A program made the translations under genes and the position numbers. The notes beneath the pieces are model-generated. The model was not told the DNA's origin. It saw only the letters and a list, made by a program, of their open reading frames with translations, and did not search any database. A DNA stretch of 64,000 bases, taken from the IMG/VR virus record IMGVR_UViG_3300024999_000072, positions 1-64,000 of that record. One strand, written 5' to 3'. Source of the DNA: a virus. This document shows positions 49,044-56,749 of this stretch, piece after piece. Position 1 is the first letter of the stretch; the number at the start of each line of letters is the position of its first letter.

Positions 49044-49256
49044 ATGGTAAAACAAGCACTCCAAACATGCACATGCGGTCTAAATCTCAAGCTACCAGAA
49101 GGCGAAGTCCGAACAGTCTGCCGTAGATGCGGAGCCAAGTGGGAGATCGATTGCGGAGGGTTTTGGTTTAGCCAGACTGTGTTTGAGCCTTTTGTGGCAA
49201 GGGTGAAAAAGCAGACGAGAAAAAAGAGAAAGGCAGGAGCAAGGCGATGGCGTTAA
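49044..49256 (+). CDS. Zinc-ribbon protein with basic tail
   Basis: A 70-residue protein with CTCGLNL...CRRCGAKWEIDCGG and a very basic C-terminus (KKQTRKKRKAGARRWR), suited to nucleic-acid binding. GAAGGAGG precedes the ATG. Overlaps the next gene by 10 bases. Confidence 0.68.
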   Translation: MVKQALQTCTCGLNLKLPEGEVRTVCRRCGAKWEIDCGGFWFSQTVFEPFVARVKKQTRKKRKAGARRWR

Positions 49257-49603
49257 CCTCAAAACTGTTGCCCTATAAAGTAATAATTCCCTTCGTTGGT
49301 GAAGAGTTGAAAAGAATTTGGAACGTTGTTGGCGACCGGCTCATGAAAGTCGATTGGATCAAGCTTGAGGTAGAAGCTTATCAAAATTTGCAGAAAAAGA
49401 AACAACATCACAAACGTTGGGCGAAGCTTATGCAAAGTGGCGGCATGGTTCGGGATAGCGAAACCGATAAATCGAATCATAAAACGTTGGCCACGGTAAC
49501 CGACAGAGGGATTACCGTTGAGTACATGGATGGGCGAATGATCGGGCAGAGGCATGTCATCCCGTTGTTTATCGATTCGACTCAGTGGGGAGGGATGAAA
49601 TGA
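49247..49603 (+). CDS. Unknown small protein
   Basis: A 118-residue protein, helical and basic in the middle (QNLQKKKQHHKRWAKLMQSG). Overlaps the next gene by 4 bases (ATGA). Confidence 0.6.
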   Translation: MALTSKLLPYKVIIPFVGEELKRIWNVVGDRLMKVDWIKLEVEAYQNLQKKKQHHKRWAKLMQSGGMVRDSETDKSNHKTLATVTDRGITVEYMDGRMIGQRHVIPLFIDSTQWGGMK

Positions 49604-49854
49604 AAAACTCATTAGGTGATCTAAACAACCATTTGTTCGCGCAGTTAGAACGTTTAGGAGACGAAGAGACCAAGGAAGAAAAATTGGTAGAGGAAATCAA
49701 CAGGGCAAAAGCTATTACTCAGGTTGCTGTGCAAATTATCTCTAATGGAAAACTGGTGCTCGATGCCCTAAAGGTAAAGGATGAATACTTGGGTGGAGAA
49801 AGCAAGAAGATGCCAGCCATGCTTCGCGAAGCGTTTGTTCCATCAGGTGATTAG
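49600..49854 (+). CDS. Conserved phage protein (NHLF-QLERL type)
   Basis: An 84-residue helical protein beginning KNSLGDLNNHLFAQLERLGDE, with EEINRAKAITQVAVQIISNG, a pattern common in Firmicute phage early regions. ATG at 49600 has GGGGAGGG. Function unknown. Confidence 0.72.
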   Translation: MKNSLGDLNNHLFAQLERLGDEETKEEKLVEEINRAKAITQVAVQIISNGKLVLDALKVKDEYLGGESKKMPAMLREAFVPSGD

Positions 49855-49855
49855 C

Positions 49856-50500
49856 GTGAATCGAAAGTACAGCGACGAGCAGGTGGGGTATATACGAGAG
49901 AATATCACAGGACGGAGCTTCAAGGAATTAACAGCTATGTTTAACGCTCGATTTGGAATGGACTTAAAGGTTTCGGCAGTGATTTCGTTTGCTGATCGTA
50001 ATGGCCTTCACAACGGTCGCGATTCGCGCTTTAACAAAGGCTATGCCCCTACACAGTTTAAGAAAGGGCATGTTCCGTTCAATAAAGGAACGAAGGGAAT
50101 CAGTTATTCAGGGATGGAGACAACTCAATTTAAGAAAGGTAACAAGCCTGCCAATTGGGTGCCTCTAGGGTCAGAGAGAATCACCAAAGACGACTATATC
50201 CAAATCAAAGTGCAGGACGGTAAGCTGCAAAAGAACTGGCGAGGCAAACATATCCTAGTCTGGGAGGAGCATAACGGCCCCCTTCCTAAAGGACATGTTA
50301 TTGTTTTTGGCGACAAGGATAAGCGGAACTTTGATCTTGAAAATCTTATCCTCGTATCTCGAAAACAACTTGTAAGGCTTAATCAGCACAATCTAATTCA
50401 GGGTAACGCTAATCTTACTAGGACGGGGGTTATTATCGCAGATATTTGTAACACCATCGGCGAGAGGAAGAGAAGTAGAAAGGAGAGCCAAATTGGATAA
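49856..50500 (+). CDS. HNH endonuclease
   Basis: A 214-residue protein. An N-terminal HTH-like region (YSDEQVGYIRENITGRSFKEL) is followed by basic FNKG repeats and an HNH domain (HILVWEEHNGPLPKGHVIVF...NFDLENLILVSRKQ) of the phage HNH_3 type. Probably a homing-type endonuclease, but it fits the operon tightly and may serve replication or packaging. GTG start with AGGTGAT. Confidence 0.82.
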   Translation: MNRKYSDEQVGYIRENITGRSFKELTAMFNARFGMDLKVSAVISFADRNGLHNGRDSRFNKGYAPTQFKKGHVPFNKGTKGISYSGMETTQFKKGNKPANWVPLGSERITKDDYIQIKVQDGKLQKNWRGKHILVWEEHNGPLPKGHVIVFGDKDKRNFDLENLILVSRKQLVRLNQHNLIQGNANLTRTGVIIADICNTIGERKRSRKESQIG

Positions 50501-50891
50501 ATTCGAACTTGAAACAATCAACGTCCTACTAATCGACATCCTGCGCGAACTCGGAATATCTACACGCGTTAAGGGTTACCAACACATTATCACCGCCGTT
50601 AAAATCCTAAGGGAAAATCCGGATTCCATCAATGCTATGACTAAAGAGTTATACCCAGGGGTCAGCAAAATTCACGGCGAGGATATCAGAGGTAGTCGCA
50701 TTGAAAAGGGCATCAGGACTGCAGTGGGATCGAGCAAGGCCGATGACGTTACGTGGCACAGGATACTCGGAACAGCCGGACACCTGACAAACACAAAGTT
50801 TTTAGCAGCATTGGTCAGGGAGATTGAGGTCAGAGCTAAGCTATTTGAGATCAAAAAAGGGATTAAGGGGGTTGGTGAACAGGTTGGATAA
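50493..50891 (+). CDS. Stand-alone Spo0A C-terminal-like DNA-binding protein 1
   Basis: A 132-residue protein resembling the effector domain of the sporulation master regulator Spo0A: KGY at 27-29, TKELYP at 50-55, SRIEKGIRTA (recognition helix) at 68-77, NTKFLA at 100-105. There is no receiver domain. TTG start with AAAGGAGAG; overlaps its neighbours by 8 bases on both sides. It may bind 0A boxes of the host or phage sites. Constitutive activity is likely since the inhibitory receiver is missing. Confidence 0.78.
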   Translation: MDKFELETINVLLIDILRELGISTRVKGYQHIITAVKILRENPDSINAMTKELYPGVSKIHGEDIRGSRIEKGIRTAVGSSKADDVTWHRILGTAGHLTNTKFLAALVREIEVRAKLFEIKKGIKGVGEQVG

Positions 50892-51231
50892 ATACGAACT
50901 CCAGACAATTAGTATCCTCCGCGAACTCGAAATACCAGCACATATCAAAGGATACCAAAACATCGTGGCTGCAGTTAAATATCTCCACAAAAACCCAAAC
51001 GCAATTTATCACATGATGAAAGAACTTTATCCAGAGGCCGGAAAAATGTGTGGCGAGGAAAAGCCTGGTCGCGTCGAACGTGGCATACGACACGCGATAA
51101 GTCAATCAACTGTAAGGCAATCGACGTGGATCAAGTTGTTAGGCAGAACTGGTCCCATGCCAAACGGAGAGTTCTTGGCGGCGTTGGATGAGGCAGTACG
51201 AATTAGAATGGCGGGTGATAGCGTTGAGTGA
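50884..51231 (+). CDS. Stand-alone Spo0A C-terminal-like DNA-binding protein 2
   Basis: A 115-residue paralogue of the previous protein: same start (MDKYELQTI against MDKFELETI), KGY at 22-24, MKELYP at 45-50, GRVERGIRHA at 62-71, NGEFLAA at 94-100. The recognition helix is even closer to Spo0A (RVERAIRHA). TTG start; 8-base overlaps with both neighbours. The pair probably forms homo- or heterodimers on repeated sites. Confidence 0.78.
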   Translation: MDKYELQTISILRELEIPAHIKGYQNIVAAVKYLHKNPNAIYHMMKELYPEAGKMCGEEKPGRVERGIRHAISQSTVRQSTWIKLLGRTGPMPNGEFLAALDEAVRIRMAGDSVE

Positions 51232-51967
51232 AACGGAGATATTGACACCAGGACCGGAGATGGACGAGGCGGTCGGTAAGATCATGGATGCAACGCCTAA
51301 AATTGTCTGGTGGGCAATGGATCAGGAGGAAGATGGAATATTCCTAAGGTTTACCGATCTCAACATAGCCAATAACTGGCTGGATGATATCAAGTGCCAC
51401 ATGATGCCAAATAGTATCTACAACGGAGTTCACCTTGTTCGCAAGGAAATATACCCACGGTATTCAGAGGACATATCAGCAGCGTGGAAAGTCATTCAAT
51501 GGATCAAGCCAAATTACTGGGTGCAAGTGACCGAGAGCAGAAAATGCGCTGCGTGTGAAGTTGGGGAATACGGGAGTAATGGTGCCGTTGCCGTGGGAAG
51601 AGGAAAGGAAGCGCCAGAAGCAATCTGCAGACTTGCGTTGATTATGGACGCGAAAAAGCCTCTGCTGCAAACAGAGGCCCAAAGGGAAATCACTCATTTG
51701 AATTGTACCATAGATCCAGAAAAAGTTGAATCATTCAAAAGTCAATGGAACTCTATAGATCTATCAAAAATTGAATCGTTGGCGGATTTTCCGTTAGTTA
51801 AGAGGGGTCCTGATTGTGAGATATGCAAATGTTTTAATTGCGGTGAATTGATCGAGTGTCATCACACAAGACCATCCGCGTTGTACCATTGCGGGTCGCT
51901 TTGTAAGGGATTGCTCCCTATTAAGGAATGTAAGATTTTTGACAGGGAGGATGAAGTCGATGACTAA
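51224..51967 (+). CDS. Phage ABA-sandwich domain protein with Cys-rich tail
   Basis: A 247-residue protein. WVQVTESRKCAACEVGEYGSN followed by AVAVGRGKEAPEAICRLALI is the phage ABA-sandwich (BC1872-like) domain pattern, here at about 90-145. The C-terminus adds CEICKCFNCGELIECHHT and further Cys, a likely zinc site. TTG start at 51224 with GGTGAT. Confidence 0.68.
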   Translation: MSETEILTPGPEMDEAVGKIMDATPKIVWWAMDQEEDGIFLRFTDLNIANNWLDDIKCHMMPNSIYNGVHLVRKEIYPRYSEDISAAWKVIQWIKPNYWVQVTESRKCAACEVGEYGSNGAVAVGRGKEAPEAICRLALIMDAKKPLLQTEAQREITHLNCTIDPEKVESFKSQWNSIDLSKIESLADFPLVKRGPDCEICKCFNCGELIECHHTRPSALYHCGSLCKGLLPIKECKIFDREDEVDD

Positions 51968-52094
51968 TCTATGTGACACTTGCAAATTTGACCGCTTTAC
52001 TAATTGCAAAGCAACATCCATCGACTTTATGTACAGAATCGGTTGGGGAGGATCAATAATTAGTTGCAAATATTACGAGCAGAAAGAGGGTTAA
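51960..52094 (+). CDS. 44-residue Cys-rich protein
   Basis: MTNLCDTCKFDRFTNCKATS then ISCKYYEQKEG: four Cys in a zinc-knuckle-like spacing. GGGAGGATG precedes the ATG, which overlaps the previous gene by 8 bases. Probably a small zinc protein. Confidence 0.65.
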   Translation: MTNLCDTCKFDRFTNCKATSIDFMYRIGWGGSIISCKYYEQKEG

Positions 52095-52098
52095 TTAA

Positions 52099-52791
52099 TT
52101 GGTAATTTCAGAAGAACATCTCCGCGAAGTATGCAAGGCTGGACAGGGTGCTGAATGCTGCAGATATATTGTTTTGGGCGACGCTCTTGAATGTTCCAAA
52201 GGTACGCCCTTAGGTGTACTTCTTGATAGTAGGGCCAAGCGTGGCGAAATTTTAGCCCAAGGGGATAATTGTGACGGGCTTGCAGCCCCATCTAACGAAT
52301 CAGCAGCAGGGGGAGAAGTAAAAGTGAAGATTATCGATCAAGCGTCTAAGGATACAGGGATTTTCCCAGAGGACTTGAGAAAATACCATTGCGTTAACGA
52401 ATTCCGTAATAAATTTAATATGCTTTGTGACGGACCTTGCGAAGCTTGCTGGAATCAGGAGGAGCGCGAGGAAGGAACGAACGATTCCGATGTTTTGGCA
52501 ACAGTCACGGACGAAGAAGCTGAGCGCAGAGAAAAGTTTCATCTCAAAATGGTTGAGGCTATGAATTTGGTGAAAAAGGCCGAGGAGATTATGGAAGAGG
52601 CTCAAAAGGAAAAGAAAGCATGGTTCGTAGAGATGAGTGAAAAGTACAGAGTTACCGAGAATCCTATTTGCTTCGATCCTAAAACCAAGACTTTACGGAG
52701 GGTTGAAAGGTTCGGCGGAATAGAGACTCTATCGAAAGTGATCGAGATGTTGGCAGGAGGGCTAAGGAAGTCTTCTAAGTTAGGATTCTAA
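52099..52791 (+). CDS. Cys-rich/coiled-coil protein, unknown
   Basis: A 230-residue protein from TTG at 52099. The N-terminal part has many Cys (CKAGQGAECCRYIVLGDALEC; CDGPCEACW). The C-terminal half is a charged coiled coil (KKAEEIMEEAQKEKKAWF). No family recognised. Confidence 0.62.
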   Translation: MVISEEHLREVCKAGQGAECCRYIVLGDALECSKGTPLGVLLDSRAKRGEILAQGDNCDGLAAPSNESAAGGEVKVKIIDQASKDTGIFPEDLRKYHCVNEFRNKFNMLCDGPCEACWNQEEREEGTNDSDVLATVTDEEAERREKFHLKMVEAMNLVKKAEEIMEEAQKEKKAWFVEMSEKYRVTENPICFDPKTKTLRRVERFGGIETLSKVIEMLAGGLRKSSKLGF

Positions 52792-52815
52792 ATAAAAGAG
52801 AGCGAGGAAATATAA

Positions 52816-53733
52816 ATGTCAGTAAAGGAAACGAAAACCCAAGAACAGTCTCAGGAAATTGCGCTTTTAGGCGATGGAGCTGTATTTGTAAAACGTACTG
52901 CCTCTGGCCTTGTCAAGGCTGTCAAAGCACAAATTAAACTTGAGGAGAAGAAAGGCCATCTCGCGGAAATCCAAGGGAAGGTGATGGTCACCGGAGCCGG
53001 ATACAACGAAATGAATAAGGTTGCAGGGGTTTCTGTTATCACTCCCGAGAAATTAACCTTGCCGGATGGATCGGTGGTTGTTAATCCATACCCTATCATA
53101 GATCCTGTTTCGGGAAGTATCTCAAAAGTTTGGGTTAAAAAGATGGCAATCGGCTTAAGTCCAATTGGCAATCTAGTTATCACCACTTCCACCCTGCTTT
53201 ATGATATCCGAATGTATTTCATTCAGGACCTTATGAAAAAGATTAAAAAAAATTCTATTGCCGGTCGACTTTGTATGGAATCCATGCTGACAGATCAGGA
53301 CAGACTGAAAGGAATGTTTTGCCTAATTGAAGGTGAAATGGGAATTTGGGCGGACATTAATAACATAGATACAATGACCTGCATTGAGACATTCATACAA
53401 AACAAGCTCTTTGCTGAACGAAAAGCCCAAACCATTGCCGAACGCAACGCGATGAAAAAACACCCTGCGCTTGCAACGACCTTAGTTATTCCGACCGGAC
53501 CAGAAAAGGCCAGAACTGCAGTCGTCAATGTGGTTGGATTCTCCCATGATTTTTCCCAGCAGGAACTATTAGACATAGCTCAAAAAGCTGCTGACGGAGA
53601 ACCGATCACCGTGAATAACAAAAAGGTTGAGGTTGTCGATATCCCATCCAGTGAGCTCACTGAAGAAGATTTGGCAACCAGCGCCGACGAGGAAGAAAAT
53701 ACAGAAGGCTCGAACGGCGGTGATCTCCTTTGA
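52816..53733 (+). CDS. Unknown protein before the SMC-like ATPase (recombination-related candidate)
   Basis: A 305-residue protein, beta-rich in the first half (VFVKRTASGLVKAVKAQIKL, KVWVKKMAIGLSPIGNLVIT), helical in the middle and acidic at the end. It overlaps the ATPase gene by 4 bases. Single-strand annealing proteins often occupy this place in phage genomes, but I see no RecT or Erf motif, so this is position-based only. Confidence 0.6.
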   Translation: MSVKETKTQEQSQEIALLGDGAVFVKRTASGLVKAVKAQIKLEEKKGHLAEIQGKVMVTGAGYNEMNKVAGVSVITPEKLTLPDGSVVVNPYPIIDPVSGSISKVWVKKMAIGLSPIGNLVITTSTLLYDIRMYFIQDLMKKIKKNSIAGRLCMESMLTDQDRLKGMFCLIEGEMGIWADINNIDTMTCIETFIQNKLFAERKAQTIAERNAMKKHPALATTLVIPTGPEKARTAVVNVVGFSHDFSQQELLDIAQKAADGEPITVNNKKVEVVDIPSSELTEEDLATSADEEENTEGSNGGDLL

Positions 53734-55934
53734 TCAAAGAGATAACCATGCGCAACTTCAAAGGCCAAATGGAGTCACAAAAACTCACAGGTAGAGATAT
53801 CTTTGTCGGACCAAATGGCAAGGGCAAAACAACTCGATTACAGGCCGTGGGCATTGCTCTCCTTGGTTATGTGCCTGGCAAAGGCAAACTTCCAACAGAG
53901 ACGTTCAAATTAGCCAGCGCGGACAATATGTCAGTTGGGTTAGTAACGGATAATCTAACCTTTGCCCGTACCTTTACTAGGTCGGAGAAGGGTGGCAAGG
54001 ACGGCTCAAATAACGTTACAGTTTCCCAGGGGATTGATTTATCACCTAGTCGTGGCGAAAAGAAAGCGGCAGACAAAGAAGCGAGGATTGCTTTCGAGGT
54101 TGGAAGCTTTCCTGTGATGCTGGATTTTAACGAGTTTCTTTCTCTTTCGGACTCAAAGCGCCGTGATTTTATCTATGGATTATCGTCCATCAAAACAGAA
54201 TTATGGGACAGAACCAGAGTTGAAGCACACATAAGGACAAAGCTTCTCACGTTGGATCTCGAAGTAAATAATCCTGATCAATACCAAATTATGAGCGGAC
54301 TTATAGCGGACGCAATGAAAGAGTATCCCGAGAATGATGATATTCAGGCTGGATTACAGTCAATGATCGAATGGGCCAAAGCCAAGCAGACTCACTGGAA
54401 TGACGAAAAGAAGAACGCTGTAGGTGCGGTTAAGAAGCTAGCCGACATGAAAAATCAACTTGAGGAAACGGATCGGAATATTGTGCAGCACAAAGCTGAA
54501 TTAGAGCAGCTGCAGCAACAACTCACTGACAGCGAAAGTCAACTCGCCCGAGATCGAGAACGCAAACGAGCGATCGATCAACGTCTTGTTAGTATGACTG
54601 AACTTGGGATGATGATCGAAACATTAACCAAGAGTCAGGCCGAACCTGCAGTTAATTATGATTTGCTGATTGCTGACCTCCGGGGGCACATTAAGGAATT
54701 TGATTTCAAAGCGGAGTTCGTCAAGTTTGATCAGGAATTGCAAACATTAAGCAACAAGTTAAAAGAGGCAAGGGAACAAGACCGAGCCACGATCACTACC
54801 TTAGCCCAAATTCAGGCTGAAAAAACGGTTCTTAATTCGACCTTAAAACAAATAGATGAGCAGTCGAAGAAAAATGGCGCCAGCAGGGTCTGCGTTATTC
54901 ATTCTAAGATCGGATGCGACAAGGATTTTAGCAAGGCAGCCACGGTTTTTGGTCAGCAGTTAGTCGTGTTGGAACAAAGAGAAGCTGACCAGAAGGCTGT
55001 ACAGAAGGAAACTAGGATTAAGATCGAAGGCCTTGAAACCAGCAAAAGTGACATCGATGCACAACGTACTGAGACACATAAGAATCAAACGACTTTGAAT
55101 CAAGTGAACGAGGATACCAGAAAAGAAATTGCTGGACTAGAGAAGAAAAAGGCAGACGAGGTTAATGTCTCGGCGCGGATTAGTGACCAACTGAAGATGT
55201 ACCAAGAAGAATTGACCAGGCTTAGGAATCTACCGCCTGAGGCAATCGCCCCCTTGGATATCTTGGAGAAGCAGAGCGAAGGTCGTAGGTCGCAGATTAA
55301 GGAACTCAAGGTTAAGCTCGAGGGGCAAGAGAAGGCCAAAATTACGCTGAGTAGCTTGAAGTCGACGATGATAGACTCTAAGACCGCAACTTATAATGCG
55401 CAGTGCGTAAAGGATCTGTCCGAGTCTCTGGGTGCAAAAGGTCTGCAGGGTGAGTTGGTAAAAGGGATACTTGAACCCATACGCACTGATATTCAAATGA
55501 ATCTTGAACTGATGGGTATTGACAGTGAGTTTTACTTTTCAACTGAATCAGATACCGGCAAAGAAGTATTCCAATTTGGTTGGAGGAACGACCATGGAGA
55601 CGAACGCAACTTTGACGCTCTGAGCACCGGACAACAACTCCTATTGCTTATCGCGATGCTGGTCACCTTCTTAGAGCGTTCAAATCCACCATTGAAGGTG
55701 TTGGCGATCGATAACATAGAGAATCTTGACCGGGTGAACTTCCGCAAGGCCCTGATCGGCATGGACAAGCTCTCAGGAAAGATTGATAACATTATCCTCT
55801 CCGGAGTCGTTGATTTGTACGAAACGAAATGGATTGATGGTGGGGAAGTTAGAACATTGCTTCCTGAGCTCAATGACTGGGGGGTCACGGACCTTGGGGA
55901 GATTGCATCCGAGGGGGTGGAGCAAAATGCCTAA
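53730..55934 (+). CDS. SMC/RecF/SbcC-like ATPase
   Basis: A 734-residue P-loop ATPase. Walker A GPNGKGKT at 27-34; a long coiled coil about 220-560 (with a central VCVIHSKIGCDKDF Cys pair at the hinge-like region); ABC-type signature LSTGQQLLLLIAM and Walker B KVLAIDNIENLD near the C-terminus. It starts at TTG. Likely DNA end processing, replication or recombination with the helicase downstream. Confidence 0.88.
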   Translation: MIKEITMRNFKGQMESQKLTGRDIFVGPNGKGKTTRLQAVGIALLGYVPGKGKLPTETFKLASADNMSVGLVTDNLTFARTFTRSEKGGKDGSNNVTVSQGIDLSPSRGEKKAADKEARIAFEVGSFPVMLDFNEFLSLSDSKRRDFIYGLSSIKTELWDRTRVEAHIRTKLLTLDLEVNNPDQYQIMSGLIADAMKEYPENDDIQAGLQSMIEWAKAKQTHWNDEKKNAVGAVKKLADMKNQLEETDRNIVQHKAELEQLQQQLTDSESQLARDRERKRAIDQRLVSMTELGMMIETLTKSQAEPAVNYDLLIADLRGHIKEFDFKAEFVKFDQELQTLSNKLKEAREQDRATITTLAQIQAEKTVLNSTLKQIDEQSKKNGASRVCVIHSKIGCDKDFSKAATVFGQQLVVLEQREADQKAVQKETRIKIEGLETSKSDIDAQRTETHKNQTTLNQVNEDTRKEIAGLEKKKADEVNVSARISDQLKMYQEELTRLRNLPPEAIAPLDILEKQSEGRRSQIKELKVKLEGQEKAKITLSSLKSTMIDSKTATYNAQCVKDLSESLGAKGLQGELVKGILEPIRTDIQMNLELMGIDSEFYFSTESDTGKEVFQFGWRNDHGDERNFDALSTGQQLLLLIAMLVTFLERSNPPLKVLAIDNIENLDRVNFRKALIGMDKLSGKIDNIILSGVVDLYETKWIDGGEVRTLLPELNDWGVTDLGEIASEGVEQNA

Positions 55935-56556
55935 GTTATTGAAATCAACTGGCTATGAAAAATTAAAGACATCAGTTGAGAAAGATTGTGTCGGAGGTAA
56001 CGGTTGCTTTAATCCTAACGGATGCGATAAGGAGTTTACCGTAATGGTACCTTCCGAAGGAGCAATGAAAGAATATACCGACACTGTTTGCAAGATGAAT
56101 ACAAAATGTACCCACGAATACTGCGATAAATTTAAGTGGATTACTGACAGAGCAAAGCACTATGGGGAAAAACTCAGTCTTAATTGGGAGGATATTCTTA
56201 ATTCTTGGGAAGGTTCAAGGGGTTATTGGTACATGGATTATTACCAAGAAAGTAACCAACCAGAAATTAAGGGTGATAGAGTCAGGGTCTTTGAAACGGT
56301 TACGGAGATGCTTGAATCTATTGGTAAGAATGAATTTCGTTGTCCTTCTTGTAGTGGAATATCCACAAGTCCCTATAAGTGCAACACCGGTCTTGAAATG
56401 AGCAAAGGTAAAATATGTGACTGGAATGTTGGGGGGCTGTTTGGCGATTTAGGTAAGGGCGTATTCGTTTATTGTAAAGACAAGTTAGTAGGCGAAAAGA
56501 TTTTTATGCCAGTAGCATGGGAACATGTGACGGATGGGGTGGAGCAAAGTGCCTGA
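55927..56556 (+). CDS. Cys-rich protein, unknown
   Basis: A 209-residue protein with Cys in DCVGGNGCFNPNGCDKEF, CKMNTKCTHEYCDKF and FRCPSCSGI...CNTG, suggesting several zinc sites. The stretch around its start is nearly repeated at its end (55914-55941 and 56536-56563), so the gene may be an inserted or duplicated cassette. Confidence 0.68.
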   Translation: MPKLLKSTGYEKLKTSVEKDCVGGNGCFNPNGCDKEFTVMVPSEGAMKEYTDTVCKMNTKCTHEYCDKFKWITDRAKHYGEKLSLNWEDILNSWEGSRGYWYMDYYQESNQPEIKGDRVRVFETVTEMLESIGKNEFRCPSCSGISTSPYKCNTGLEMSKGKICDWNVGGLFGDLGKGVFVYCKDKLVGEKIFMPVAWEHVTDGVEQSA

Positions 56557-56749
56557 GTTGTTATTTGAAGGTCGCACGACATTATCACGCAGACCAGGCG
56601 TGAGCGTCGAAGATGCCATTGCCGTAGAGGGTTTGAAAATTGCTAAGATTCTAAGCGTTGTACAAACGACTATCATCTCAATGCCGTTAGGATCCTCGGT
56701 ATCCATAATGGTACAGGTTACTCCGCCTAAGGGAGGGCAAGGCGAATGA
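56549..56749 (+). CDS. Small protein, unknown
   Basis: A 66-residue protein from GTG (GGGGTGGAG upstream), MPELLFEGRTTLSRRPGVSV..., overlapping its neighbours by 8 and 4 bases. No family recognised. Confidence 0.58.
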   Translation: MPELLFEGRTTLSRRPGVSVEDAIAVEGLKIAKILSVVQTTIISMPLGSSVSIMVQVTPPKGGQGE

